Below are positions 15,533 to 26,583 of a DNA stretch of 64,000 nt, in pieces. The position numbers and the translations under genes were made by a program. Source of the stretch: Multifurca ochricompacta (Eukaryota; Basidiomycota; Agaricomycetes; Russulales; Russulaceae). The DNA lies in NCBI GenBank assembly GCA_022496185.1, contig WTXG01000003.1:682001-746000 (forward strand), in the 5' to 3' direction. A model generated the notes under the pieces. The model had not been told where the DNA came from. It did no database searches and worked only from the letters and a program-made list of their open reading frames with translations. The stretch's first letter is position 1. Each line of letters starts with the position of its first letter.

Positions 15533-17370
15533 ATGCAGAAAGGCAGTAGGAAATTAGATGTTGAAGTTGAAACGCATTCGCGGCTGAGATACCCCCACAG
15601 ACTTAGTTTGTGAGGCAATCTCGACTCCTGCTGTGCGACTGCTTGCTGAATACCCTCCCCATAACACAGATATGATCGACCACCAACCGAAGATATCACT
15701 ATCGAAGAGTTTGAAACTTGCGCCATAAACCGACTTCATGTCTTGGCAGAAATCGAGTCATGCTATGCGCGCAACAGGCCATTCGATGAACTCAGAGAAA
15801 TAACGAACCTTCAGTGTGAAAAGCACGTCCCATTGGACCATAATTCTGCGATCACCAAGGATAGGGATAGCCAGAGGAGGAAGGACATAACTGGACACTT
15901 CGTTCTTAGGCTAGCTTTTTGTCAAACGTATGTCCATCCCCGTCTCGACTTGCTGTTAACAGTGTCTCTTGCAGGGAGGAACTCAGACGGCGATTTGTGA
16001 AAGCAGAGACAACTCTCTTCCGGGTTCGCTACCTGAATGCGACAATCTCGGAACGAAAAGGGTTTCATGAATCTAAGGATTTCGATTGGATTCAGGCCAG
16101 TTCCATATCTTGAGTCTAGGGTCGTCTATCACGCCTGACGTTGACATTTCAGGTAGATGACGATATAAAAGCGACACACGAATTGCAGCTCAAAGCAGTG
16201 GTTCCCGATGCGGATGAAAGGAACAGTATTTCAAGGTGAATGCGTCGACAATCACCCTATCGTCTTAATAATGACAGGCATCCCACAGGTTAGATGGACT
16301 CGCGTTCCTGACCTCGTAGAAAAGAGGAGAGTTTTTCTCAAAGATGGCTGGGCCTACGTTCCCAGCAGGGAACAGTCGAGCATAGTGTTCCAGGAGTTCC
16401 AAACCCGATTGGAGCAAGCGTTGGAGGTAATCTACAATTCCATACAAACGAAAGTTAAACTAAATAATGGTGGGGAATAGATGACAGCGAAGGCACTACC
16501 CCGGATGGATGAGGACACCCGGCTGGAGCCAATTCTTGCCAACCTATCGCAAGGTTCATTGCTGGAGTTGGTTCGGAGTGGGGTACCAGCGAGGGCACTG
16601 CTGAGGGAGTTCGAGCTGAGATGGTAGATGACTCGCACATAAGCACTTCCCTATGTGCATGCGAAACCTCCATGAAAACCTCAAGCGGACTCACCATCTA
16701 AAGCACTTCGGGCGCCTACAATATGGACTATTTTTGAAGGTGGTGCCTCTGTTGTTGGAAGACCGGAGCTAGCTACAACTTGGTTTACAGGTTTTGGGAC
16801 TACCTATCGAAGAGGCCCTGATTTTCTGGCGCAAATCCTTCAGTGGACACACCGACGACCAGTTCATCAAACGTTATAAATATAACATCCGACATTCGTA
16901 CGGTCTAGAAGGTAGACGAGCGAACTACCCTGCGAAAAGGTATACTCTACCGGTTGTGCTGAGATCAACCCGTTCTGACTTGTCGTCACGTCAGCTGCCA
17001 ACAGATTCTTATGAACGATCAGCCTGGCCCCACGGACTCTCACGGATGTCCGTATCGCCACTTTTCCCATGACAATCTCCAAATGGCTTTGTTATCGATG
17101 TATTCCTCACAAGGGTTGACTGAGGCTGACCTTCCCGAGATCATGCACACAGTCAGAACTGAAGCTTACCATGTCGCGTGCACAAGAGTGTACGAGATCA
17201 CGCACGCGACCCAAAATGTTCGGAAGGGAAATGGCATCGGATCTGGGGAAACTGTCACGCACCCCAATCAATACGCGGAAGCCAGCAGAGCACTAGAATG
17301 TGCGTCAACATCGACGACGACGAATAGTATCAAAATGGAGGTAGATGGAGGTGATATCGTTATGTTATAG
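15533..17370 (+). CDS. PRI2: DNA primase large subunit (p58), frame broken twice
   Basis: Fe-S subunit of DNA polymerase alpha-primase, needed to start every DNA strand. Exon 1 15533-15609 (MQKGSRKLDVEVETHSRL, YPHRLSLYDRPP), exon 2 15670-15927, exon 3 from 15975. Later exons give TRALPRM-like, FPMCMRNLHENLKRTHHLKH, GLPIEEALIFWRKSF, KYNIRHSYG, KSCQQILMNDQPGPTDSHGC, HVACTRVYEITH and HPNQY. All four cluster cysteines are present: PMCM, KSCQ, HGCP and VACT, with 17 residues between the second and third as in the human protein. Two single-base losses break the frame: at GG 16553-16554 and at C 16632. Adding one base at each restores an uninterrupted family sequence. A third intron (~16099-16153) has either a GC donor or a weak GT donor. 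Confidence 0.88.
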
Positions 17371-17475
17371 TTGGTGTGCCAAGGTTTATGTAAGCTGTGC
17401 AAAGGCTTTTATATATTGTCGTGTCGCGTATAATTGTCGTGTGCGCTAAACAACGCCCAACGCTTTACGAACATC

Positions 17476-18349
17476 ATGATACAGCGAAAGCGAAAGGACC
17501 CCCTGCAGTCACAATCAAACCCAAAAGTGGATGACGATAATCATGTAGCACTCCCATTACAACAATACATCGACACCGAAGGCCATTTCTCGCTCGTCAG
17601 GTGGGGCCAGGATTGTCATGGCACTAGCAATGGCACTGGCACTTGTCATTCCCTCATTTTTCATACTGACAGGCCTCTAGGAATTTTCGACTGGCTGACC
17701 TCGTAACGATCATGAATGGCTTCTGCGGCTCATTCTCTCTGTTCTCTTCCGCAAACTATCTCCTAACCCACGATGAATATTACCTTCGGAACGCCCTTCT
17801 CTTCCCACTAGGGGGTTTAATATTTGACTTCTTTGACGGGAAGGTCGCCCGTTGGAGGAAGTCGAGTAGCATGCTAGGCCAGGAGCTTGACTCCCTAGCG
17901 GACTTGGTGTGTCCATTGGCGCATTCATTTCACTCATAATTCCTGATATGGTTTTGTTACAGATATCGTTCGGAGTAGCGCCTGCGGTTCTCGCCTTTGT
18001 TGTTGGCCTTCGGACAACCCTCGACACTGTCGCCTTGACGTGCTTCATTTGCTGTGGACTTGCACGTCTTGCAAGGTTCAATGCAACTGTGGCACTAGTG
18101 CCAAAGGACGCATCAGGAAAGGCACGCTACTTTGAGGGATTGCCTATCCCATCATCGTTAGCGTTGGTTGGGCTGCTGTCTTATTGGGTTAAGAACGGGT
18201 GGATTGAGGGAAAGGAAGGCCTTCCTGGTGGGGTCATGACTGTATGGGGAAAGTCGGGAGGACACGGTGATTTCCATGTCGTGAGCCTCATATTTGGGGC
18301 ATGGGCTGCGATGATGGTAAGTAAAACGCTTCGTGTGCCCAAGCCTTAA
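17476..18349 (+). CDS. CHO1: CDP-diacylglycerol-serine O-phosphatidyltransferase
   Basis: Makes phosphatidylserine from CDP-DAG and serine in the ER. Exons 17476-17600, 17681-17906 and 17963-18349 give 245 residues. The CDP-alcohol phosphotransferase signature is complete: DFFDGKVARW, then GQELDSLADL (pattern DG-x2-AR-x8-G-x3-D-x3-D). Other family blocks are NFRLADLVTIMNGFCG, ISFGVAPAVL, RLARFNATVALVPKDASGKA and FEGLPIPSSLALVG. It ends MMVSKTLRVPKP, the usual fungal C-terminus. Several hydrophobic stretches fit a polytopic membrane enzyme. PIS1, which competes for the same CDP-DAG, lies 5 kb downstream on the other strand. Confidence 0.94.
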
Positions 18350-18464
18350 GCCTTAAGATTGAGATAAAATTATGGATGGAATGAATGGGTCTTTACGTGA
18401 ACATGTAACTGTTGAGTGCAGTCAGTAGTCAACGTGGTGTTTTCTTCTTTAGTATCATTCATTA

Positions 18465-19662
18465 ATGGTCTCAGCAAACGACGTACAACGCCTCTTCCTC
18501 CAGTCAGTTATTTCCCGTAGAGTACTCTCAGCCGATCTTGCGAAAGTGCTATGGAAGCAATCTGTTGAAGCTGTTAAAGGTAACCCAACCCATTTAATAG
18601 CTACCAGTATAGTTCCCTAAGCTAAGCGGAAAACCGACAGCTGTGGATGACACTCTTCAGATAAACGCAAACGAGGTGGATGGTTGGAGCAACTTCTTAG
18701 CCAGCCTTAATAAATCCCTCGATCCTTTGGACTTGGAGCTTTCCCGAATACGCAACGAAGTCACTGGGAGGGAAACGTACGCCCTGGTAATGTTCTCTGT
18801 CACAATCCATTACCACGTCAAGTTTTTGATAAACGATGACGGCCTAGGTCAATCGAAGGGATGATGAGATTGCTCGTATTGCGAGTGATTATTCTCCACT
18901 CGAGATATCTTACTTCAGGGCACTTGTATGCCCACTTATGCTTTCATCGGGGTCGGGGTTGACCTTTCTCTCATTTGGACCCGACAGGTTGAACAAATCA
19001 TGCTTGCTCCGAATAGTTCATACTCTGTTTCCTCTCTGGCTGCACTCCGCGAAGTAAACTCGCTAACATCACCGATGACCAAAGCGCAAGCAGAGAGCAT
19101 TCTAGCTAGCTTTGTAGCAAAGGGCTGGCTACTGAAGAGCAAGTCAGTCCCTTCGCAAACACATGGGTACCACATTGACCACCTCACAGAAAGGGTCGTT
19201 TTCCTTGTCTCCGCGCGCGTTGTAGAGTTGCAGCCATATCTAAGTCAACCTACCCAGAAGAGGTCTGGATTGCACCATCTGCTTTGAAGTGGGTCTGACT
19301 GCTTCCCTGCTTTCAGCAATGAGCTACATCTCAGCGCCCGCCCAATAGATTCTTACGCGCGGTCACGCCTGTCCCAGGGCTAACTGCAGAGTGCGAATGC
19401 ACAGCGCCTGCTACGACAGGTATCGTAGGTCCAATGGAAATGCCCCGCCTGCGGCGAGGACTGGGGTAGAGCTGGAAATGATAATGTAATTCCCATCGGC
19501 GAAGCAGCTGCGCCTAGAGACGAATGGCCACGCCGGACGCGAAGAAGCATGACGGAAAGCGAGGACGAGCGGAGTGAGGCAGATTGCACCATGCCAGACT
19601 ATGCAGAGTCCTCTCAAGTACCAACACGTCGAAACCAGCAGCGCTCCGCAAGCGCCAGGTAG
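18465..19662 (+). CDS. NSE1: Nse1, RING-type subunit of the SMC5/6 complex, frame broken
   Basis: Subunit of the SMC5/6 DNA-repair and chromosome-segregation complex. From 18465 the exons read MVSANDVQRLFLQSVISRRV, AVDDTLQINANEVDGW, LNKSLDPLDLELSRIRNEVT, EISYFRAL, VEQIMLAPNSSYSVSSLAAL, KAQAESILASFVAKGWLLKS and VVELQPYL: winged-helix repeats in family order. The C-terminal variant RING is LDCTICFEVGLT, RGHACPRANCRVRMHSACYD, then QWKCPACGEDW. Frame is lost three times within 200 bp, each needing one added base: AA at 19242-19243, C at 19265 and CC at 19431-19432. An intron from ~19288 to ~19322 lies inside the RING. As written the protein would stop before the RING. A sequence error is more likely than a null allele. 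Confidence 0.85.
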
Positions 19663-19890
19663 CGCCGTCATCCACATACGAGGTTGTTCCTAGTTGATGG
19701 TCTTCTTCAGTACCCCCCATATCCCGATGGATGCCGACGAGGACAAGGAACTTCCCCAGGCAAGGAGGCGGGGAAAAGGGCGGCATGGCTGACTGACTAT
19801 CTTCGTCTCAGAAAGCTACATGGTATTTGGTACTTTCCTCCGACACGATTATCTATGCGCCCTTTACGGCTTAATATTAATGCGGGTAAT

Positions 19891-22800
19891 CTACCCCGTG
19901 GATGTTGTATCAGGTTGGTCACTTTCCAGTGTTAAAGGAGCAACCCTGCCATCCTCCCCCCCCATGTCCCACTGCTTTGTGAAACCGAATCGGTCCTTCC
20001 CCCAGACCTGTTTCTTCCGCTTTCGGCCTTCTCCAAACTCGTCATTCCATCTACGAAGATCGGCCAACGTTCCCAGAGACTCAGATGCAGAGGGTGTTAT
20101 CTCCTTAAGAGCCTTCGTAAAATTATGAGGTCGAAGGATGCGTCTTTGTGGGGCCAACATCGAGTCTTCCGCTGTCTGGGCCTCACCATCCCTATCTGCG
20201 TTTCTCGTCTCCAACTTGTCTTCCTTAGAGACATCTTCATTTCTTTCAACGATCCAAGGTACAGAAACATTTTCCTTGACTGCGTCGAGCGCCGCAGATA
20301 CACAAACGTCTGAGGGAATGAAAGGTCGCAACTGAGACAAGACGTAACTAAAAAGTGATAGCTTACGCTTCAGATCAGACCCAGAAAATGTGGAGGTGAG
20401 CTGGGCAAGAGTTTTCAAGTTGACATCCGGAGACAGGGTCTCGTCCCGGAGGAGGATCTTCAAAATTTCTGGCAGCCTGGTCAGAACACGAGGATAAGAC
20501 CTCATGACCAACACTGACCTTCACGTTCACTCTCCCCAGGTAGGTCTACTAGAAGCCTCCGAGGGAGGCGTCTCAAGACGGCATCGTCCAGATCGAATGG
20601 CCGGTTAGTCGCGCCTATCACAATTACGTTGTCCGTATTGGATGTCTTCAAGCCGTCCATTTCCTGCATGAATTCGGTGATGACACCACGATGCACAAAC
20701 CCACCGCCCGTGTCGCGTGAAGATGAACGAGCACCGAAAAGGGCGTCGATTTCGTCGATGAAAACGACACAGGGTGCTAGCCTTCTGGCCAGAGAAACAC
20801 AGAACGACTAGCTTTTCTCCCTCCCCCACGTACTTTTTGAAGACTCAACGTGAGCTACACCCAAACAAGAAGAACCTCAATCATACCATATCCATAACAT
20901 CCGAGGGAGAGATTGCAAGCATGCGACACCCAGCCTCCTTTGCAAGGGCTCGGACGACTAGGGTTTTGCCGGTGCCAGGTGGACCAAATAACAGGCACCC
21001 CGCCATACTATGCTCTTTAAGGATCCCTTGTTGAAACGCTGTAGGATGCAACAGAGGCAACGAAACTATAGTCCGCACGGAGTCAATCGTATGTGCAGGA
21101 AGGTGGACCTGCGCAAATGAGGTGGGCATTGACGCTGCAGGCTATTTTCAGTAACGCATTGGGTGGGCGATTGCCTTGCTTTGTCAAACTTACCGGAATC
21201 TACAATGCACCCAAGGAGCCTCTGTTCATGCCCATCCAAGTACGGGTCGTGTTTTACTGCTTCGATAATGTCATCCACATGCGTGTCACTTTCGAAATCT
21301 CCATCCTTCTCTTGTTGGTCATACCCTGCCGGTCTGTTGGAGGATTGTTGCATCCACTCCTTTCTGAGATCACGCGAGGCCCTTTGATCTGCCCACGCAC
21401 TGGAGACATGTACCCATGAAACAGGGGTCGCTGAAAGTGTTGGCCTGCTGCGCTCCCCGCGGTGTAGAGAAGACGACACGACACGACCAACTGCCTGGTC
21501 GGCAATTTGTTTTACCGGTACCCAAGCCTCTATTCTGTTCCCCCAGTCATCCCACATTTTCAAAGAATTTGTCGCATCCCTTGCCCCAGCATGCTCAGGA
21601 GGGCAGGCGCAAGCTCAGAGGATGGGGGGAAAACAGAAGCGGCGCTGCGCGTCTCAAGCAATCCCCCAACCGCTCCGATCGCCATCCGCATGGTCAACTC
21701 GTTAATTTCCCTTCGTCGGCTTATCCTAGAGATTCTCTCGCGGGACAGGGACCGAGAAGCAGGTACCAGTACCGAGGTACGCAGAAACCCTGAGGTTGTC
21801 GGGGATCCCGAACTCGCCGAATGCAAACTGGGTCGGGATGCACTACCGAGTAACGGACCAAGGAACGAAGAAAGTGGGCTTGCCCCGCCAGGGCCGCCGA
21901 CGAGCACGACATTGGGCTGACCGGAAGAGCCCGACTCATCCTCGACAGCGGGCCCTGTCAGAAGCTTGGGTAATTCAGATTGTAGAGCCTGATCACCACG
22001 CTCCCATTTCCGCAAACGCTCACGCAGGCGCCATTCTCGGGCCTTCTCCGCGTGGTCCTCCTCACCCCAATCTGACTTCCCGGGTCTTGATGCCGCGACG
22101 CTTGGAGTAGCTTGGCCGCTGCGGCTTGCCAACACATTCATTATGCCCTGTGGACTGGGCGGTGATGAAGGTGTCGAAGGCGGTGGAAAGATGGAAGGGG
22201 TGATGCCGAATATGATTATTGTTGGATTGACCACAGGAGAATTTGATCGCGACAAGGCACCTTGGCGTCGCTGGCGGACTGCGGGGAGCAGAGCTGGATG
22301 TAAAGATGCCCACGACGACGAGAGTACTGGAAAGTCGCGAACATATATGAGACGCGGCCTCAGGGTAGCGCCGGAGCTTCCTGTATCAGGAGCCTGCATA
22401 TTAATGCACATCTCGAAGAAGGTCTTAGCCTTGACCATGCTACCTTTCGACGAGGCATTCCCCGACATTCGAGATGCCTGCGATGGTACTACAAGCTGCA
22501 ATGTCATATGAGCTGGAGAAAAAAATGGGCTCGGTGACTCTCCATCATCGCCGTCATCATATGCCACAGCTGACTGAGGTAGAGAAGTAGTGATTTGAGA
22601 AGGGAAGTGAAGTGGGTTTTGTGGGAGTTCTATGAGTGATGCCGCTGAAGGCCAAAAGAGAGATACGACGTCGTGGGTGTCAGATAAAAAATTGTCTTAA
22701 GACGGCAGGCGCACGTACCCTGTCCAAATTGACCCCACTCTCCAGCTGCCATGTGTACTGCGTCCAGCACGACTACGTCTGAGCCTGTCCTACGAGCAAG

Positions 22801-23324
22801 CTCTCGCACAGTATCGTCGATAACGTAGTTTCCCCTTCGATCGGGCAATAGAGAGCAAGGGTAGGCTCTATGGGCGGACCGCTTGGAGTGGAATACGTAG
22901 CTTTATGCTGTGCTTGTGGGTGTAGAGAAAGGTAGACGTTATTCAGAACCTCTTCAAACACTTCCGGCGGTGGCAGCGTAGAGGACTCAGATTCAGACAG
23001 AGATTGATATGACCAAAAGAAGCCCTGTTCATTGGAAACCTGCAGTATCGGCGCTGAAATGCCTGATTCATCTTTTCCATTGGAACTAGCAAGCCCTCTT
23101 GTTGGAGGGCTAGGTGTGCTAGGGGATGGCGTAGGGTCAGTCTCAGGTGAGTTGGGTGAGGATGTGGAAGCCCGTCTAGCGACGCGATCGCTCCTAGCTG
23201 GGGTAGAATGTAGGCCATTCCTTGGGTAACGCGCAGGACCAGAATATGATAGAAGAGCGCGAGTTGAGACTGAGGATGTCTTCGTAGACAGACAAGCTCT
23301 GCGAAGGAGGATGTGTGAACGCAT
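19891..23324 (-). CDS. mitochondrial-type AAA+ ATPase, frame broken
   Basis: Starts [20 protein letters not shown], an Arg/Ser-rich likely mitochondrial presequence. A ~550-residue poorly characterised region follows, and one AAA+ module sits near the C-terminus: [18 protein letters not shown], Walker A GPPGTGKT (20961-20984), Walker B VVFIDEID (about 20746-20770), [20 protein letters not shown] and SGSDLKR. The module resembles the Msp1/ATAD1/spastin (meiotic) clade, but the long N-terminal region differs from Msp1. It may therefore be the larger fungal mitochondrial ATPase of unknown role. At least three one-base losses break the frame: CCCC 22832-22835 (RC GGGG; one more G gives PIEGGNYVID), AAA 20795-20797 and G 20806. 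The intron at ~20524-20473 joins ESERE to [10 protein letters not shown]. Confidence 0.8.
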
Positions 23325-23550
23325 GCAAGCCGAACAAGCTCAAGTCATCCGCTTAGGACGTGCAACATCAAATCATAAATGTGTTATGTCATGTCATGAT
23401 ATGATAAAAAAAAAATAAAAGAAAAAAAGGATAATGGATAATTTCATAGTAAAAGTAAAGGTAAAGAAATCAGCATTACAGCTCATGGGCAATAGCGTAG
23501 CGTATACCGAGTGAACAAATGAATGGTATCTATTTTAACATAACACAATT

Positions 23551-24545
23551 TCACTTTGCCTTTGACCTCGGATTGGCTTCTCGTGCCTGTGCCCTCTCTG
23601 CGAGGTCGACTCCAACCAGGATCTTCGAAGCTTTCCACAACTGAACGAAGTTGATGATGTTCTTGGCAAGGAAAACCCAGAACGATGTGAGAGCAACAAC
23701 TTCTGGCCATGTCAATCGCGCGAGCAATGGGTGTGTGAGTCCAATAGGTGCTTTAACCCATTTCATGAGATACAGGGAAACAAAGAACAACTCATTTCCC
23801 GCGCATATCAAAAAGAGTGTCCGCTGCAATGTCCTTTGTTAGCATTCAATGATACAACCTTCCATTACACCTCACCGAATCATTGTAATAATACCACAAG
23901 ATTCTACTGACATCGCTCGTGACCAGTTTGTGACTCCGCGACCCTGTAACAAGGGAGCTAGGCAGACACAAGTCTCAGTCTACGATATAAAGAGACAATG
24001 GGGCTTACTTGCCTGTACATGTGCATGTAATGGCTCGCGAAGTCCAAGGATATCAAGAACTGGAAGAAGAGAGCGTAGGCTGGATATGCTGATGACAAGT
24101 AACATAGGAGGCACGATGTAGTACACCTTGAACAAACAATCAACTCTACTAGAAGTAGGGGCGATGAAAATGACATATGTCGTACCTGTCTGTTACCATG
24201 TCTAGGACAGCGCCGAACTTGGAGGTCTGGCCAAGGGCTCTTGCAGCTTGCCCATCCACCGCGTCCAACAAACAGGATATGCCATAGAGCAGTGTGCAAT
24301 ACTTTGGATGATAGCTCATGTAGTGAAGAGCTAAACCTGCGAGGACGATACGACTATAGCCTAAATTACCGTTGAGCAGTGCAAAAAAAGGAGTGCCATC
24401 GAGAGAACTAACCAATAAGGTTAGGCACGAAAAGAAATATGTTTTCTGAGTACGATTGCTGGGTAGCTAGGTCAACAGCATATTTTGAATCCACAACTTC
24501 GACGGAGCCGCCTTTGCGACGATGTGCTGGATTTTTAACGGACAT
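23551..24545 (-). CDS. PIS1: CDP-diacylglycerol-inositol 3-phosphatidyltransferase
   Basis: Makes phosphatidylinositol from CDP-DAG and inositol. Starts MSVKNPAHRRKGGSVEVVDS at 24545. The upstream in-frame ATG at 24605 adds residues that do not look conserved. Core reads ENIFLFVPNLIG, YSRIVLAGLALHYM, then the CDP-alcohol phosphotransferase motif SCLLDAVDGQAARALG and KFGAVLDMVTDR with all Asp/Gly/Ala/Arg positions kept. After that come FFQFLISLDFASHYMHMYR, a segment ending VSRILWYYYND, NELFFVSLYLMKW and the C-terminal LVGVDLAERAQARE. Several hydrophobic helices fit the polytopic ER enzyme. Four or more short introns. Tail faces the AAA ATPase start across ~225 bp. Confidence 0.93.
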
Positions 24546-24910
24546 GATAGGGTACGGGTACGAGTTACAGGGGGGCAGAGGAATGATTGCACGCGTGACG
24601 GTCAAGGTTTGTGTCCGCGTGACGACGCTTTAACGCCAGCGCCAAGGCTTATGGGCGGTTGAACTGTATTTCTCAATTTCTCGGACAACTCGGACACATT
24701 GAGCGCACGTAAGGAAGAAGGGAAAGGAGGAAGGAATGAGGCACGAACATGGACACGAACCGAGCGGACTGGGTAAACGAATTAGGTAGAATGCGCAGGT
24801 GTGGTGTATAACAACCCGCTTGCGTAGATACGAGCCAAAATCATAAAACATAAAGCAAACCGTAATCTGGTGTCTGGTGACTATCCAATGTCCAAGTCAC
24901 AAATAGGCGT

Positions 24911-26250
24911 CTAATGCTTTCCAACAGTGACCCCGACCGCGACGCCGACAATGGCCAGGATAATGAGGAATATGAAGAAACATATCCAGCGTTTTCGGCG
25001 AGCCGATCGAGCATGTTTCACGGCTTTTTCTGTCTGTACAAGGCTGCAATTCCACTAAGTCAAAAAGATAGCGGAGGGTAGAGGGGGGCTTCTTAACATA
25101 CCCGGCTTCCGTATCTCCTTCAACCTGAGCGGCGGACGTCTCAATAGCGTTGATCGTGTCGTCCTGTTGCGCGACGAGGACGTCCATCTGTACTGACAGT
25201 AAGTAGAGGGTTTGGTGGGTGCGATTGAAGAAAGCATTCTCACATCAATAAACATTTGTGCCAGCTCAGCGAGCGTGCGTTCGATCTTTCGAATATCCTC
25301 ATGCCGTTCTTGAACTTCACGATATGCAGCTCGCGACTCCCCATATCGTGTGGAAGATGTGAGCTAAAAGTATGTTTCATTCAATGGGCAGCTTAATTGG
25401 GAGGGTGTTAAACCCACAGCCTGGGCAAATATCTGGCCACCAGCCCCTTGATCACTTCGGACAACTGCAGTAATTTCGTCCGGTGTGGCATCCGGCTTTA
25501 CTGTCGATACAAGGCTTGAGTAGGTAGCTGAGAAAAACATTACAAGCCAAACGACTTGCCAATTTTAAACTGGCGCTCGACCCGCTGACGGTATCGAGTG
25601 CGATATTGCTGTTCTACCTGCTGATAATTCTGCAAAGCCTCGATGAACTTTGAACGGACAAGGGAAGTCTGTGATGGCATATCTGAGCGAGTGTCTATAC
25701 CCTTATGGGATGTTAACTCGCCTGGTTCCTTCGTATCCTCGCATCTTGCCCAGGGGGTACAGGCTCCTTCTCCAACTCTTGAATTTCGTTCTTGATTTGA
25801 TTGCTCAGAGACCTGGTCTCTGCTACAAGATCGTCCAAGGCGGCAGCATTCTGCTGTGAAAGTGCCTCATCCGTGTTGTTCAGAGAACGAGAATGCAAGT
25901 CAGAAATCCTCGACACGTTCGCATCAAAGCGTCGAAGCTCGTCTTGAATGTTGGATATCTTTTGTTAGGAGCGAGTGCATAAAAATATATTCTGATAATG
26001 ATTGGTTCTCTGCGGACCTGGCTGTAGAATCTTGTCATTCCGTCGGCAGAGCTAGTCCCATTCCCGTTCGTGATGTGGTCCTGGGTCTGAAGACCGGCCA
26101 TCTCATATTCTCCGGTAGCATTGGTGGGCTCTGGGGACCCCCTTGTCTCTGTGCCTGGGAGTGGGAAAGCGTTGGATTATGAATATATCAGAGGTCTAAG
26201 GATGGAATTGAAAGACGAACCCGCAGGGCAGCAAGCCGATCGCGTGCCAT
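24911..26250 (-). CDS. SSO1: plasma-membrane syntaxin (Sso1/Psy1-like t-SNARE)
   Basis: Qa-SNARE for exocytic fusion. Starts MARDRLAALR at 26250, the usual basidiomycete start. The Habc region includes ISNIQDELRRFDANVSRISD, ALDDLVAETRSLSNQIKNEI and ELEKEPVPPGQDARIRRNQ. The SNARE motif is visible as ELAQMFIDMDVLVAQQDDTI and NAIETSAAQVEGDTEAG. It ends with a basic patch (ARSARRKR) and a single C-terminal membrane anchor (WICFFIFLIILAIVGVAVGV) followed by TVGKH. About seven introns. In the second exon AQRQGGPQSPP runs into NATGEYEMAG only if one base is added at GG 26123-26124. A splice from a weaker donor (after 26217) would be the alternative. Confidence 0.9.
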
Positions 26251-26583
26251 TGCTTTGAGTCTGAATGCTCAGAAGCAATAATTACAGAACGGCGTCTGCT
26301 GCAAAGGAGATAAAGCGAGCGAGTGGGGATTGAAACGGAGCGGGTCGGAGGGAGAGAAAGGGATGAAAGACGGAGGCTGAGGCTGCGGATGCGACCAACC
26401 GTGAGCGTGAGAATTTGCTCGTTTTGTTTGACAAGTTCGCCTCAGTTGCCTCCTACCTCCTACCTCCTCCTCCTCGTGCTGATTATCTTATTATCTTATT
26501 ATCTTATCATTATCATTATCAACCTCAACCTATCTAGCTCCCTTATAATCAACAACCTTCTTCTCTTCTTCTTGCTTGGCAAC

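Noticed and set aside
17158..17360. PRI2 lacking a fourth Fe-S cysteine near HPNQY
   Set aside because: Spacing shows the four ligands are in PMCM, KSCQ, HGCP and VACT, all present. The HPNQY region is not a ligand site.
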